In this document: piece after piece, positions 11,797 through 26,300 of the stretch | Numbering within the stretch: position 1 is the first letter of the stretch | Layout: each line of letters opens with the position of its first letter | Assembly: GCF_000003815.2 (NCBI RefSeq) | Contig: NC_049984.1 | Span: forward strand, 9,215,805-9,279,804 | DNA length: 64,000 nucleotides | Direction: 5' to 3' | Source of the DNA: Branchiostoma floridae | Taxonomy: Eukaryota; Chordata; Leptocardii; Amphioxiformes; Branchiostomatidae | The notes under the pieces: generated by a model | Told to the model about the DNA's origin: nothing | Databases searched by the model: none | The model's input: the letters and a program-made list of their open reading frames with translations, nothing else | Program-made: the position numbers and the translations under genes

Positions 11797-13569
11797 ATGG
11801 GCAAGAGTGGCAGCAAGCTAAACAAAAAGACGCTACAGGATCTCTTGGAGAACACAAACTTTTCCGAAGAGGAAATCAAGCAGCTGTACAAGGGATTTCA
11901 CAGGGACTGTCCGACTGGCAAGGTCACGCTCAAGGAGTTCAAGTACATCTATGGGAGGTAAGATGGATATAATCAAAGTTGTGGGTCGACGACTCCGCTT
12001 TGCCATGACGCAGAAAAGTTGAAAACGGGAAGGTGGTATCTAAAATATGAGCAATAATGCTGATTCAGCTGTTAACAACCGCCCCCTTAGAACATTTATC
12101 TTTCTGTTGTTTTGTCGACGTCATATGACAAAAATGTGCTAAAATGCAGCGACATTACGGATAAGTTATCACAATGAGAGCATGACGCGAAAACCCTTTC
12201 GTATAAAGTCCTTTACAGCCATAAACGCACAGAAGTAGACATGGATGAAGCATTTGAAAGTCACTGTACAAAAACGTTGCATGTGTTCCGACATGAGCAG
12301 AAGTAGGTTAGATCTGTTCAAACCGCAGCGTCATGATCCCGACACAAGTGTGTGACCAACATTGGCTCAAAATAACCACAGCAAACATCGCTCCTGGATT
12401 TTCCATATACAAAAACCACCACGTGTATGGTATTAGTACTCCCTTGACTGTAATGGCCAGGCGACGTGTCTCCAGCCGACGAGTTGCTACTGAAAATAAC
12501 CCTCCATCAGTCATGTCTTGCGGCGAGGATTATGATGGATCGCTTAGAACTTTTCCGAACAGTCAATTAACGCGAGGAGTTTATACGACTAGAATGTGAA
12601 TAGTCATTATAGCTTTCGGCAAATGAAGCTTTTTGGTTGAAAGACAATTGGATGGTAAAAATAAGCTGTGTCTAGCCATATTTGCTAAAAATTCAGACGT
12701 GCATTTTACAGATTTTTCCCATCGGGGAACGCCGACGACTTCGCCAAGCATGTCTTCAGGACGTTCGACACCAACAAAGACGGGTATGTCGACTTTCCGG
12801 AGTTCCTGACGGCCGTCAGTATGACGTCACGAGGCAGCGTGGAGGACAAGCTGAGATGGACGTTCGGGATGTACGACCTGGACAAGGACGGTTTTATCAC
12901 CAAGGATGAGATGCTCAATATTCTGGAGGTAAGACTTTATTTTTTTATATTTCTATTTTTATATTTATATCTTTAAGTCCATGACGCAATTAGCGAATGT
13001 GGTGAAAATATGAAGTAGGTATTATCATCTAACCCGTCCTTACGCGTAACACACCAACTTCGCAGGCACAAGGCGTTGCAGTAGCTGGTTATACTAGTAA
13101 CACTGAACGACTTGTCACACATAACTCTTGCACAGCTAGCTTTAAGCATTTTAAGGCTATCTGGTGAGGATGCCCCTTCAGTTCTTGGTACCTACGAGGT
13201 CCATTCAATAATTTTGAATTTTCGAAAACATCACCTCGACTTCCAAAACCTCATCATACATCAGTTATTTTGTCGACAAGAAAGGAGGAGAAGTCGATGA
13301 CACTTTTGTAGAAAGTGTAACTGAAACACAAAATGACACCAGGTTGTAATTTTGTACTCCAGGCCATCTATGACATGATGGGGTCTGAGATCATCGACTC
13401 ACTCCCACCGGAAGAGAGGTGTCCAGCCAAAAGAAGAGACAAGATCTTCGAGCTGCTGGACCACAACGATGACCAAATCATCACCCTGGAGGAGTTTCTG
13501 GAGGGGGCGCAGCGAGACAAGGCCCTGGTGGACGTCCTGACGAATGGGATCTTTAACAAAAAGAAGTAA
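11797..13569 (+). CDS. Neuronal calcium sensor (NCS/VILIP/hippocalcin-like) EF-hand protein, copy 2
   Basis: Three coding exons: 11797-11957, 12712-12928 and 13363-13569, giving 194 aa. Intron positions and phases match copy 1, and the middle exon is 217 nt in both. The N terminus MGKSGSKL is a textbook myristoylation signal (Gly2, Ser6). EF1 is the degenerate DCPTG form. EF2 (DTNKDGYVDFPE) and EF3 (DLDKDGFITKDE) look functional. EF4 (DHNDDQIITLEE) has Gln in place of Gly at loop position 6, so its Ca2+ affinity is uncertain. The C terminus ends in a Lys-rich tail. It is convergent with the large minus-strand gene; the two stop codons are 788 bases apart. Copies 1 and 2 are a tandem duplication. 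Confidence 0.94.
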
Positions 13570-14357
13570 GAGAAACTTCACCTGGCATAAGCACAGCCTT
13601 AAGAGTCAACAAATTACATGTACCATACAAAATAACGCCCTCCTGAACCGTTATCAATGGTCACTCAGTTCTATGGGTGGTCTTTACTTTTACAAATTAT
13701 ATGACAAATTGTCCACCAGATCATGATACCTCCTGCACAATTTAGTGGTATCATTCTGTCTTAGATTTGCTTCAGAACCTATATTGTATGCTATGCTATA
13801 TGTACTTTATTCTATAACCTTTACACACAGAGTCAAGCTCATGTACCAGCTAGTACACTTTTTCATGCCCTGTTGTTACAAGGCCAATATTCTCAATAGG
13901 GGAAAAGGCAAACATTAAAACAGCTAAATGGTTGTTCATGTGATTTTATTATTTAATATATGAGGCAGCCATTACATGGCCTTATATACTTTCTGTCAGT
14001 TGTAAATTACCAGATTCTCTTAGAGTTTCTTTTCATTATCTTCAACAAATAATTAAATGTACCGGTACCTCAGATGAGTGAATGGCACATACACACACAG
14101 AGCTCATAGCAGAATATGTATTTTACTCCTTATGTCACTACACTACATTATTGTATTCAATCTCATACTTTCAGACTCTTTTGTACTTTTCCAACAATAA
14201 TCTTTTAACTGTTCATATAAACAAGGATATGTAGAATCATAAAGATGTAATAGATTTCCCTTTGTTCACCAACATGTACATCCATGCAACACAGATATGG
14301 CCTGTACAGATGTAATACACAGCAGCATATCTAGACTTGATTTATCAGCAGCATGTG

Positions 14358-17300
14358 TTATAAACCCTCACAAGGATGGTGGCTCAGTCCAGACCCAGTC
14401 TTCCCTATACAGATGGAAAGATATGATTACTGCTCTGTTCAAAACTGTGCTGTCTTGAATCATTTCTAACACTGCATATACAACTGTTGCCTGTTGTACA
14501 TTATGTATAGGATGAACAAAGTTTGATGATAAAAGTCTTTGTGATGTGGCTTTTGGAAGAAATTATGGCAAATAAGCATACTTTAAACATACTCACAATT
14601 CAAGGTAAATGCTTTTATCTATATCATTACATTCATGAATCATTGAATATCATTGATCATGAATAATATGGAACCAACAGCTTGCATGCATAGACTGCTA
14701 AACCTACTCAATATCACTCACATCCCTCCATGTACTACTAACATTATAAGCAATAGGAAGAAAAGATTTAATAGAACAACAAAGAAAATATGTATAAATT
14801 TTAGTCGGGCCTTTGCAAACGGTGCTTGCTTTGCAACTTACCCTCAATATGAGCCTTCAGGAGGATGGTGTCTGCTGTGTTTCCTCCTGAATCTGACGAC
14901 AGATAGGCTGGCACTAACATAAACACGTCTCCTCGGTGGGACATAATCTCAACATCTTGCGCTCCTGGGAAAAAAATTATTCAAAACTACTTTCAATCAT
15001 CTTGTCTTAAGACCTAAGGCCTTCCTAAGAAATGATTGAATTCTGCCTTATCACTGGTCTTGATCAAAGCTTGCTTAATAGAAAAGAATTCTGACATTAG
15101 TAAATAATAAACACCAACATCACTCGGTACAGAGCCATACATAACAAAAGCTGAATTTATCATTACATTGCAACGAAACTAGAAACTAAAATACTTGTTG
15201 ATCTGGGACGATCTGATAACTGCAGTATGTTGGGTAAACCTTGTAGGTCCAGGTAGAAGGGATCCTGAGCGAAGGCATTGACACCTGCCCACTTAAAGAG
15301 GCGCACCCTTCCGTCAGACACCACTACAGACAGGTACGAGTCACCTGCAGAAATAGCCACTATTACTATTCATGGTATAAGGATCAATATCAAATAGACA
15401 AACTGATAAATGGTACATACTAAATATAAAGTCAGAACTCAGTATCTCTTGACACAACAGGAAAATAAAACAGGCTCCAAAGACAGATCAGACATTTGCC
15501 AAAATCTTTTGATTCTAAACAGGACAAAATACTGGTTCCTGACCATAGGCTGAAAAGAATTCCACATCATATGCCCCTGGAACCTGAAGGGACTGTAGAA
15601 TAACATCCTCAAACTGGCCTGCAGAACTGTCAAACCTGCATGAAACAAGTAAAGGCAATGTCCACCATTAGACCAACAACAGTCTGACATTCCTTACTTA
15701 GGTATATGTAGTCAGAAGTGATTGTCACTGTGATGATATTCCTATTCTTGTCCTTCATCTAATATAAAATGTAAACATGATAGCTAAATCCAGAAACAAG
15801 AGACATGTACCTGTATATAATGACAGGTGAGATCATGTCAGGTGACTCCTTGGGGTTGTGTTGTGCCCAGGTAACAAATACCTTCCCATTGATCTCGAAC
15901 AAAACACAGTCCACCGCATAGTAGGTGTGGAATTCTTGGAGCAAGTGGAACTGTAGAACAGTAGAGACATCATCATCGAAGCTCATCTTTGTAATCATAG
16001 TACAAGGCTAAACTTTCTTAGAAGACAAAGGTACATGTATACAAGGATCAAATTTTCAGTGACCACTGTCGCCCTCCTCAGCATCAAAGGTCAATTATTG
16101 ATGGTGAAGAAGGCAACATTGGAAAATTTGATTGGATTCCATGTATACCTTTGTGTTGGAAGAAATTTAGCATTGTACTAACATTTAATTTAGAGAAAAT
16201 CAACATTAAAGTGTAATTAATTGCTCTTGCTCACAGTGATATTTCTAAAGCAACACATACCACATGAAACAATGGCTGTTTCTACCCAAGACAAGACTTT
16301 AAGTGCACACAAGTGAAACAGACCTGTTCACCAGCAGAATCCCACACAAAGACTTGTGACATCAGGTCCCCAGTGTCCCTGTCAGAGTCGTGGTGATTGG
16401 CCACACACAGGTAGGTGGTGCTGTCCACCTGGAGGATGTCCATGGCTGAGGCCCCGACTGTCGGCAGGGACTGCACCCACGTAAAGGCAAACTCATCTCC
16501 CTGCTTTATCATCTTGAATACTGGGGAATGGATCAGGTTTTTAGTTCAGTTCCAAGGTGAATTGATGCAAATACATGCAAACATTTGTACAGGTCTGGGA
16601 AATTATGCTCAATCTTCAATCATACTCCACTAAAACTAAAAATCTTTAAAGTATTTTTTGCTTCACTATCATTCAAATTGACAAAATCAGGCGTGTTCAA
16701 TCAATGTCATTACCAGCTGACGGTGTGATGCTGGACTGTATCTTCTCGTTGTAACTATTGGCGACGACCAGGTACACTCCCCGTGCTGTCCCAAACATGG
16801 CTAGGTCCATGGCTCCCTGGGTGGGGATCACCATGGGTGTGTCAGTGATGGGACTGATGATGATTGACACCTCGTCGTGCAGGACATCAGGAGGGAGGAA
16901 GTCTAGACAGGCTCTCGTCCCAGAACCCTGGTTCAGCCAGATGATGAACGCCATGTCGTGCACTGTGTAAAACTGCAAATAAAAGCGGAAAAACCATCTT
17001 AACAAATAAACAATCTTTATGCCTCAAAAAGGCATTACTCTGACTAGCCTGCTTTAATCTCGCTTATGGCAGCCTGCCCAACATCCGGAGGGGCCAGTTA
17101 CAGCCCCGGACACAGAGTTTGTGTTACACAGACTATACTCTGACATACACTGTCTAAAATGTCATCATCATGTTGATATCTTTATCTAATACAATCATGT
17201 ATTTACTTTGAAATGTGACAAGTACTAAGAACAAAATGTTTGCATGTAACATTATATTTCAATTTAAATGTTAATATATCATTTTGCATACAGTCATAGC

Positions 17301-20300
17301 CCACTGCCAGTATTTATTATAGAGAATCACACACATGTACCTGGTCATACTTTAAAGTTATGATCGATCTGTCACTGATACAAGGAGTTCTCTACCTCGA
17401 TGCTGCTGGGGTTGTGAGTTGGTAGGCTGAGATCAGAGAAAGGTTGGCAGTATGGGTCACCTTCTCCACAGATGTACCCCAGACTGGCTGAGCAGGGGTC
17501 AGTACTGGGTACAGGAGACAGGACAATGAACCAGGAGTCCCCGTTTGGGTCTGGCTGGAAGAACGACCCTTTGACGACCCCCGGTGTTTGGATGGTCTGG
17601 ATTATGTTGAAGTACCCAATGCGCTGAGGAAGGTCTGTGGAATAAAGGATGTACCTTTGGGGTTTTAGTCTGTGCTTTTAGCCTAGTACAAAGGAACATT
17701 GTACCCTTGAGGCTTAAATACAGTCGAAAGATTGTGTAGTTGCTAGACAGTCATTGACAAAATGTGAAATACATTGCACACTATTCCAATCTTTCAGTAC
17801 TCACTTTAGATTTGTGACCTTTGAATGTTTATTGTGCACTTTCTACACCAAATAAGAAATGTAGGGCGTCCAAATAAAGGTAATCAAATGCAGACTTTTC
17901 AAGGAAGAGGCACCATAAATGTATAAAGTATTTGTAGCTGAACTACAACATCATGTGGCTCGGAATATATGGTATCTACAGTTCAATAGGGTCATGATTG
18001 ACAAATTGCAGAATTGACTGTTGACTGAAAAGTCCCATAGCCATTCAAATTCACAGATCTGACTTAGTATATGAGCAATCATGATGATGAGAGATCAAGA
18101 TGACACAGTGATAGGTAATTAAAAAGGTCGACAAAAGATAAATCTACATATAACGTTAAACTAGTGAACTGATATGCTGATTTTAAAGATCAATTAGCAA
18201 TCCAATTTGCTAACATCATTTTGCCTTCCAAATGTAATAAAAGCCATGATCCTTCGTATTACCTGATGTTCTGTCGATCAGATTATTGATGACAGGGCAG
18301 AGGCCTTGAAGCTGGTCTCTAAATCTGCCCAGCTGGCTGTGGTCAGGGCTGCAGAAGTCTGGCAGGGCAGGAATGGCGGAGAGGTCGAGTCCCTCCACTG
18401 GGCCATGCAGGGTGACGTTGCCATGGATGAACACTTTACCACCAAAGGTTATGCTCTCATCAAATGAGTTACTCTGAATCTACAGAAATGTAGAACATGG
18501 GCTGTAAGATGTCTGAACGACACTTCCTCCTGTTATGGTTATGTATACAATAACAAAAATTGTTGCTCGTGTATGAAAATGCATGTCACACTTAATTAAA
18601 AAGCAAGCAAAAACATCAAAGGTGACATGTCTTCAGTCTGAATTGTCTTACAATGTTTCCTATTGGACATCTGAAATTGTCTTCATTCATAGTTATAAAA
18701 GACCTGTTTCTTCCGGATCACTTCAGTGTCACTGACAAAAACTGGTGGATTCCAGTTGAAACGTCTGACCGTTTCCAAAACCATATCCAGTTGCTTGATT
18801 AACTACTTTTTGGAGTATCTTATTACCTGGATGTCTAACCTACGTCGACGTAAGCAAAAACATATCATTTAGAGTAGCTTGGAGTTAACCACACCTTTCC
18901 AAGTGTTTTGAAGTGTTTGTGAACAACTCGATACAGTCGGTCCAAGTTAATGCCATATAGTTCTTCTGTCAGTAGATTTTTCTCGATGATGACGTCGCCT
19001 ACAAAGATCTTCTTCCCCTTGATGGTCTGGTGTTTCCCTAAATTGACAAAATCTTCAGGAAACTTGAATCCATTCACAGTCTGGTCAACTCTCAGGCCAC
19101 CTGTGAACCATAGGGAAAAACTGCAATGAGTAGATGGATTTTAGAAAATGTATCAGATAATGCACTTACCAGTTAGTCCAAAATAACTTTGTATTGTTGA
19201 ACTTGTCCTTAAAACAATACCAAGAACAATTCCTGACATTTAAAATCATTATCATCATCTGTCATCCCTAGTGGGCGGGGTAAGGCAATGTACAACGTCT
19301 CTCCATAGCACTTATTCATAGCTGCTACCAAGTCCTTAGTGTCAATCCCAGTGTCCTTGGAAATGGTTACTGGGTAGGTAAGCTTTCTCGAGTAGGTATA
19401 ATTCTCCTCGGCCTCCAGAGGATGAGTGAGGGGTTGACCTACGAACTGGACGCGTCAAAAATGCTGGAGGTGCTTATATCCTTAGAGCATATCCAATATA
19501 AAATCTGTTTCAGAGGAAAATGGCCTTGAAATACACCACTGCGAAAGGTGATATCACAAAGGAGTAACTTGCCAGTTATGTGTAAGTCCTTGAACGTGAC
19601 CTCTCCTGAGATCTCCTGATCAGTGGACAGCGTGACGACCCTGCTGGCGAGTCCTGACACATCAACCCCATCCACCAATCCTGTCACAGCAATGCTGCCA
19701 CCCACTTCCAGGTCTCCATCAAAGGTGACGTGGGTAGAGATGTTCTGGTCAGTGTGCAGAAGGACTGCGTCGCTGATGTTTATTCCATTGATGAGCCCTG
19801 AAAAAAAAAAGATTCATATGAAAGCTGTATTGTCCGCTGAAACTATGGAGTGAAGACTGTGGCTGAGACTTGGTACATACAAGAAATATGTTACAGATTT
19901 ATCAATTTATTGGTTTCGCTGTTCAGAATGCACAGGCAGGGCTGCCCAACCAGCCTATGGCTATTACATAAATATGGCACATTATTTTCTGGACATTACA
20001 AAAATGGAGCACAGGCAGCTTTGAATTGACTGATTTGCACCACATTTCTAAAGAAAATACAGCACATACCTGGAATAGTCACGTCACTATGGATAACTAA
20101 GTTGTTGACAAATGTTTTGTGTCCAGTGATGTCCTCGTCCCATCCCTGGTGGACCATGTCTGTATACAGCTCCGAGATGTCCACACCATTTATGGTGCCT
20201 CCAGAGTTCACTACAACATCACCTGTGAATAAGCACACAATTTGGGAGTCTAAGTACTTCAACGGCAGGGTATGTAATGTTTTAAGAGCAGCAGTGTAGC

Positions 20301-23300
20301 ATGTACTATATGTTCTTGGCCTAAGTTGTTAAACATTGATTTCATACATGCCCTGCGTCAAAGTTTACTTGCATTGACATGTTAATGAAATGCAATCAGG
20401 GCTGTTAACAAGGGTGTAGCCTACAATATTTTGAAGATTACTGTTTGACATATGATTCATAATGCAATTGAAGTCTTTTTCATCAAAATCTCCAACAGTA
20501 CCTGACTACTAACCATAGGCAATCCTACAAGCTTCTCCCCAATCCTTCTATCAAAGACCAATTGTTTTTTCATGTTGTAGTACAGTACAGTACAGCTAGG
20601 AGGAGCTTACCCTCCACATAGAGGTCTCCCTCCACTATCAGTCCATCTGGGTGTGAGAAGATGACCTGGGGGGTTAAGATGGTCTGTCTGGCTGACTTCA
20701 GCATGGTGTTGTGTAGGAAGTCATGCATGTTCACTCCATTGATTGTGTTAGCCTGCAGAATATAGTATAAGCCTATAAGGACATGTATAATGGAAATCAT
20801 CCTGAGTCACCTATATCAACCACTATTTCCTAAATCTCAATATCTAATCTGGACATTTGTTTGTTCGAACCCTTGTAGTGCCTTGTGTCACATTGGACAA
20901 CGCTGTTTAAGTAGCAGGTTATGTTTTTACAGGGAGGGATTGCTAGTGTGGCACCTCCTCAAACACAGAACTTTAGAACTTTATTGCGCAACGATCGTAC
21001 ATGGTACAATGTATGGAAAAAAAAAAAGAAGAAACAATCTTATCATTCTAATTACTAAAACAAGTATTAAACATAGTACATATGCAGATTATGACCCCCA
21101 TTTCAACTTCTAAAAGACTGGTGCAGCCCCAACTGGGATATCCTACCCAGGATTGAACTAGGGTCTCCATGTTACCAACTGAAACCAGGAGTTCAACTGT
21201 GAAGCTGCGACCAGTTGAGCTACAGTGTTTGGATGCAAGGCCAGTATATATATATAAGAAAATAATGATGACTGACGACATTCAATGTCTCCACATAGAG
21301 GACAACAAGTCAGAGCTTTAAACATTGTGAAACTCACCTGTAGATTGACAATGTTCAGGTCCCCTTCAATCACAATCTTGCCATCTATCCTTTGGTCTGC
21401 ATTGCCTGTCATCAGGGAATGACAGAAATCCCTCAAGTCTACAATGGTGTCTGTTGACCCATCAACAGTTACGTCTCCAAATATGGTCAAGTTATGAAAT
21501 GTTTTGTTGCCGCTGATTGTCTGATGGTCTGCATCCAACCGTACAGCTGTCGCATTTAGCTGGAAGAAGAAGTCAATGTCATCTTCAAAAATGTGGAAAA
21601 AATGCAAAAGATGGCAGGTGTGAGGGAAAAAGCACAGCTCTAATGTTTCTTCTTCTGTCCACAATACAAAGAACAAAATAAAGCTCATTGAGGCCAACAG
21701 AGTGGCTGTAATGTGAGTTGGCAAATCAACTCTGATGGCAAATAATTAGATGCTTAGAAGCTGGCTATCAAAGGGATAATGGTCTTGTGGAAAACACATA
21801 GGATAGAATTTCTATTTTTGGAGGCATAATCTAGGAGAAGCAGTAAAACAGTATAGGACTATTTGTTAATGCAGATGGAAGGGGAAATAAGCTCTCACTT
21901 CAGTAAGGTCCACTCCGTCGATGAGCCCGTCAACAGTGAGACTACTGTTAATGTAGACTGTATTGTTGAAGGTGACATCACCATAGACAGTGTGGTTCCC
22001 TGACAGGGTGAGGGCCTCAGACAAGTCCACACCATCTATCAGGCCATCTCCAACAAGGTCCAGGTTATCTGCGTACACCCAAGATATAACACATCCATGT
22101 AACACATCCGAACAGACTTGAATCTAGTGACATAACACTAGTTCACCTTTATCATCAGGGTAACCTATATCCTTGTTTGAAAAACAGGGTGTTCAGGGAT
22201 ATCACGTCCATAGACGGTGGTTTCAAATTGCAAGTTATTTTCAAGAAGTTGCACCGCCCGTCGACTTGATTTCCCTAAATGCCCAAGTTTTTTTACAAAA
22301 CAACGGTTATGGGTTACCCAGCGGATAAAGGTAAACAAGTGTTATACATCATGTATAATTGTTGTGTATTTCAACACTGGTAACATATTTGAAAATAAAG
22401 TCCATTGGAGTTTCATACTTCATCTTTTGCTAATCATTGCAGCAAAGAACTGTCCTCACCACATGTGAAGTTGTCGCTGAATATTTTGTGTCCAGTCAGG
22501 ATCTGCGGTTTGGACTTGTACAGGACAGTGTTGGCAAGGTCTGAGATGTCAACTCCATTCACCTCCTCCACCTCAAGATGGCCAATAATCATCACATCAC
22601 TGGGAAAATCACAGACAAGTTATCATAAATAAAGCTATATGTCATTACATACTCTTCTTCTCAAAATTAGATGTCAAAAATGAGATAGTCTTGTCTCCTA
22701 CTATGAATAAGATATGTAATAAAAACTTAGGGTTTCTTGGTAAAACAGAATGTTAAAAACACATGTACGAATGACTGCATATCAAACAATGCCATGTACC
22801 TACCAATTTCCTTAGTGTACCTACAATGACATGTCCACATTTAACACTAGTGATGAATTTACCAATATGCATTACCCAGAGAATGTTTTGGTGCCTGTGA
22901 TGACTTCATCTGACATGCGTACAACTTCCTCAGCAAACTGGGACAAGTCCACTCCATTCACAGTGTTACTTATCTCCACATCCTCACCGAGAAACTCAAC
23001 ATCATCCATGAATATAAAATCCCCTACAGGAAGAAATTCAATACATTAACGTATGTAATTGCACTTTCAGAGTTCTTAATGAAGTAACATTAATGTTCTT
23101 TAGAAGATGTAAAAGAACTGATGGAAGTCATGAACAAGTGGAATTTCAGTTAAATTACTGGTAGGAGTATTCCAGCTGATAGCAAAACATGTATTTTTCA
23201 TCAATTGCAACTTTTTTCATCTGGCACATCAGAGTTCAATGAAATTCAATTTTCAACCCAAAAATGCTAACAATATTAAAAATGATCTGAATAATCCAAT

Positions 23301-26300
23301 AGAAGCATCACCCTCCAGGACTTGGTCAGTAGAGAGTGTAACCACAGAGTCTGCTAAGTCTGCCAGATCCACACCATTCACCAGTCCCTCCACAGTCAGG
23401 TCTCCCAGTACTGTTCCGGGGGAGAAAAATGGCACCATTGAGAAATAAGAACTGATACCAAATAACTGAAGATTGAGCCAGTTACTGTACATTAGCTGAA
23501 ATGTAAGTCACAATTGCATCAAAAACATTAAATGTGTTTGATGCAATTGTGACTTGCAATACAGCTAAATTATATATGTCTATACTCATATGACTGAGTG
23601 TATATATGTCACAATGTACCAAGTCATAATTACATCAAATCATTGGTTGCCTGCAGGGCAGGAGACTGTAAGTTTCTTCCGGGCCCTCCTGTTGGCAGCT
23701 AGATGGCTAAACTTCTATACTCTTATACCCCCCTCACATTATATACGATCTTCGGACTTACTTTGCGATCGTAGGAAGGTCGGCTGATTTTAAGATCTTG
23801 GTCTTGCGTATTTTTCGCCCCAAAACTGTCCCTGTCACATATAAGCGATGCTCGTGCAATCGTCTGTGAATAAATTTATGATAATGAACCTCCAATGACC
23901 TCTTGCATGCGGACAAGGTAACACAAAACGTTCCTCACAGAGGGGCAAGATATTGTTGTACGACCCCTGAAAATCACCGGCGATCCCTAAAAATCGCAAG
24001 ATGATCGTGAGAACACCGTATGTCTTACTCATGAAATTGTCATTTAGAGCTTGTAGACTAGTCTTCCGATCGATTTTCGCCTAATGTGAGGGGGGTAATA
24101 TGACTGTGTTTGCCACAATGTACCAAGTTTTCCTCCACAAACAGACACACAGTTACCTTCTATGTCAGAAAGAAAGGTATTCCGTCCTGCGATGTTCTGG
24201 TCTCCCTCCAGCATGACAGCGTTCTCAGCCAGCTGCACGATGTCGATGTCATTGAGACGTCTGTCCCCAGTGCTGACCTCTTCAGCGTACAGGTCGCCCA
24301 TCACGTACACATCGTCCAAGAAGATCTTGCGTCCTTGTTAAAGTAAAAGTAAGTCAATACATCAGAATGTAGCATCCCATAAAAATCATAATCCATTTTT
24401 TTGGCTTAGATAACAACAGAGCATTGAGTTTTGTATATGAACATTTCAATCATAAAATTCCTACTTACAACAACCAAACGAAGCCATTGAGAACATTTGA
24501 TTCAGAAATATTGTTATTTACATAAGCAAAATACCTCATAAAGGAGTTGCAATATGATGACTACCTGTTATGTTCTGGTCTCCATATTTCAACACTAGGT
24601 CCTCGGGTATACTTAGTCCATTCAGCAGTCCCTGTAGTTCTATGTCGCAGAATGTGACATTCCCAGCAAACTGCACTGGTCCAGTGATGGTCTGGTTGCC
24701 GTGGACCTTTACCACAGTCCTGTCCACCTCAGAATAGTCCAGCCCTCCCACAGTCACCCCCTCAGCCACCATCAGATCTCCTGCGATGTCCACGTCACCT
24801 TCCACCGCCCAGCTCCCGCTGATCACCTGTTCTGTTGCCGTGGTTACCAAGTTCCCAGGAACCTCTTCACCGTCCAGCAGCCCCGAGATGTCAACATCCC
24901 CCAAAGTCAGGTTCTGCAGGATGAGAAAGGTCACACACAGACAGATTGCAGCTGTAGGACATCTAACAACAACTGGCCATGACATGCAGTCAACTCCAAA
25001 ACTAATGCAGAACGCTTAAACTTTCAAATCGATTTACTCTTTTGAAAATGACATCCAATGCACTGTATACATGTCCATCCAAAGTATCATTTCACATATG
25101 GCTTTCCTAAAACTTTGTATGCTCTCAGGACAAATATCTGAGATATCAACATAATGTGGGAACCATTGAACACAAGTATTGAACATGCCAGATACTTAAT
25201 TATAGTATGTAGCACTCATATACCTAAAATCAGTATATGAGCTAACTGAACATACCTTGAATGTCATCTTTGTAAGGATTGTTTGGTTGCCTGACTTGGT
25301 AAAGACTTGTTCGGCAAACTCACTGACATCAATATCATTCAACGTGCTGTTTAGAATCACATCAGTGGCATTCACATCGTTTTGGAAAGTTACAAAGTCC
25401 TCGATGATGGTTGCTTCATTCTTCTTGGCTGACTTCTCGTCAAGTTCAGAAACATCTACTCCTTCTATGGTTACATCTTCAGACATGTCCATGTCCCCTT
25501 CAATGCCTATGCTGTTTGTGAAAGTCTTATGTCCTGTGAACAAAAAGGCACTGAACTGAATAATGTCTCATCACGAAAATATACCCCTTAAATGTCTTTT
25601 TTGTTCAGACTCTAATGCAGTGCCTTAAGTAACACACGGGGCAGCAAGTTTACGAGCTGTAGAACCATATTTTTGCAGGGAGGGGTTGGTAGCTCTTCAC
25701 TCTTTTAACATGCTGGAGGCACCTCCTCAAACACGGGACCGCCATTTTACATCCCTTTTAAAAGATGGTGCAGCTCCCACCGAGATGTCCTGATCCTGGG
25801 ACTTGAACCAGGGTCTCCTAGTTAACAAGTAATTGGAACCAGGAGCTCAACTGCTACTAGCTGAGTCACAGCGACAAGTGCAGTAAAAGTGTAAAACTTT
25901 AACATTATTTCCTACAGCAAACATTCATTCTTGTCTTCCAGTAGATAAAGTCATGATCTGCTTTATTTGTGTTTGATGAAGCAAGCTATTTCAAAGACAA
26001 GAAAACCACTATCAAACCCTCCCACCTGTTATATTCTGGTCACCATACACCAGAACTGAATCCTCCGAAAAGTCAATCCAGGTCACCTGCCCATCCTCAG
26101 TCCAGCCCAGACCACCTTCTGTCTCAATGTCCCCAGTCACATGCAGGTCTCCTGTTATTGTCTGGCAACGTCACATGACAACATTAAATTACAACATTAA
26201 TGTTATAATAGTTCACCTTTATCCGCGGGGTAACCTATATCCGTTGTTTATAGAAAAAACAAGGTATTTGGGGATAGCAAGTTTACAGACGGTGGTTTCA

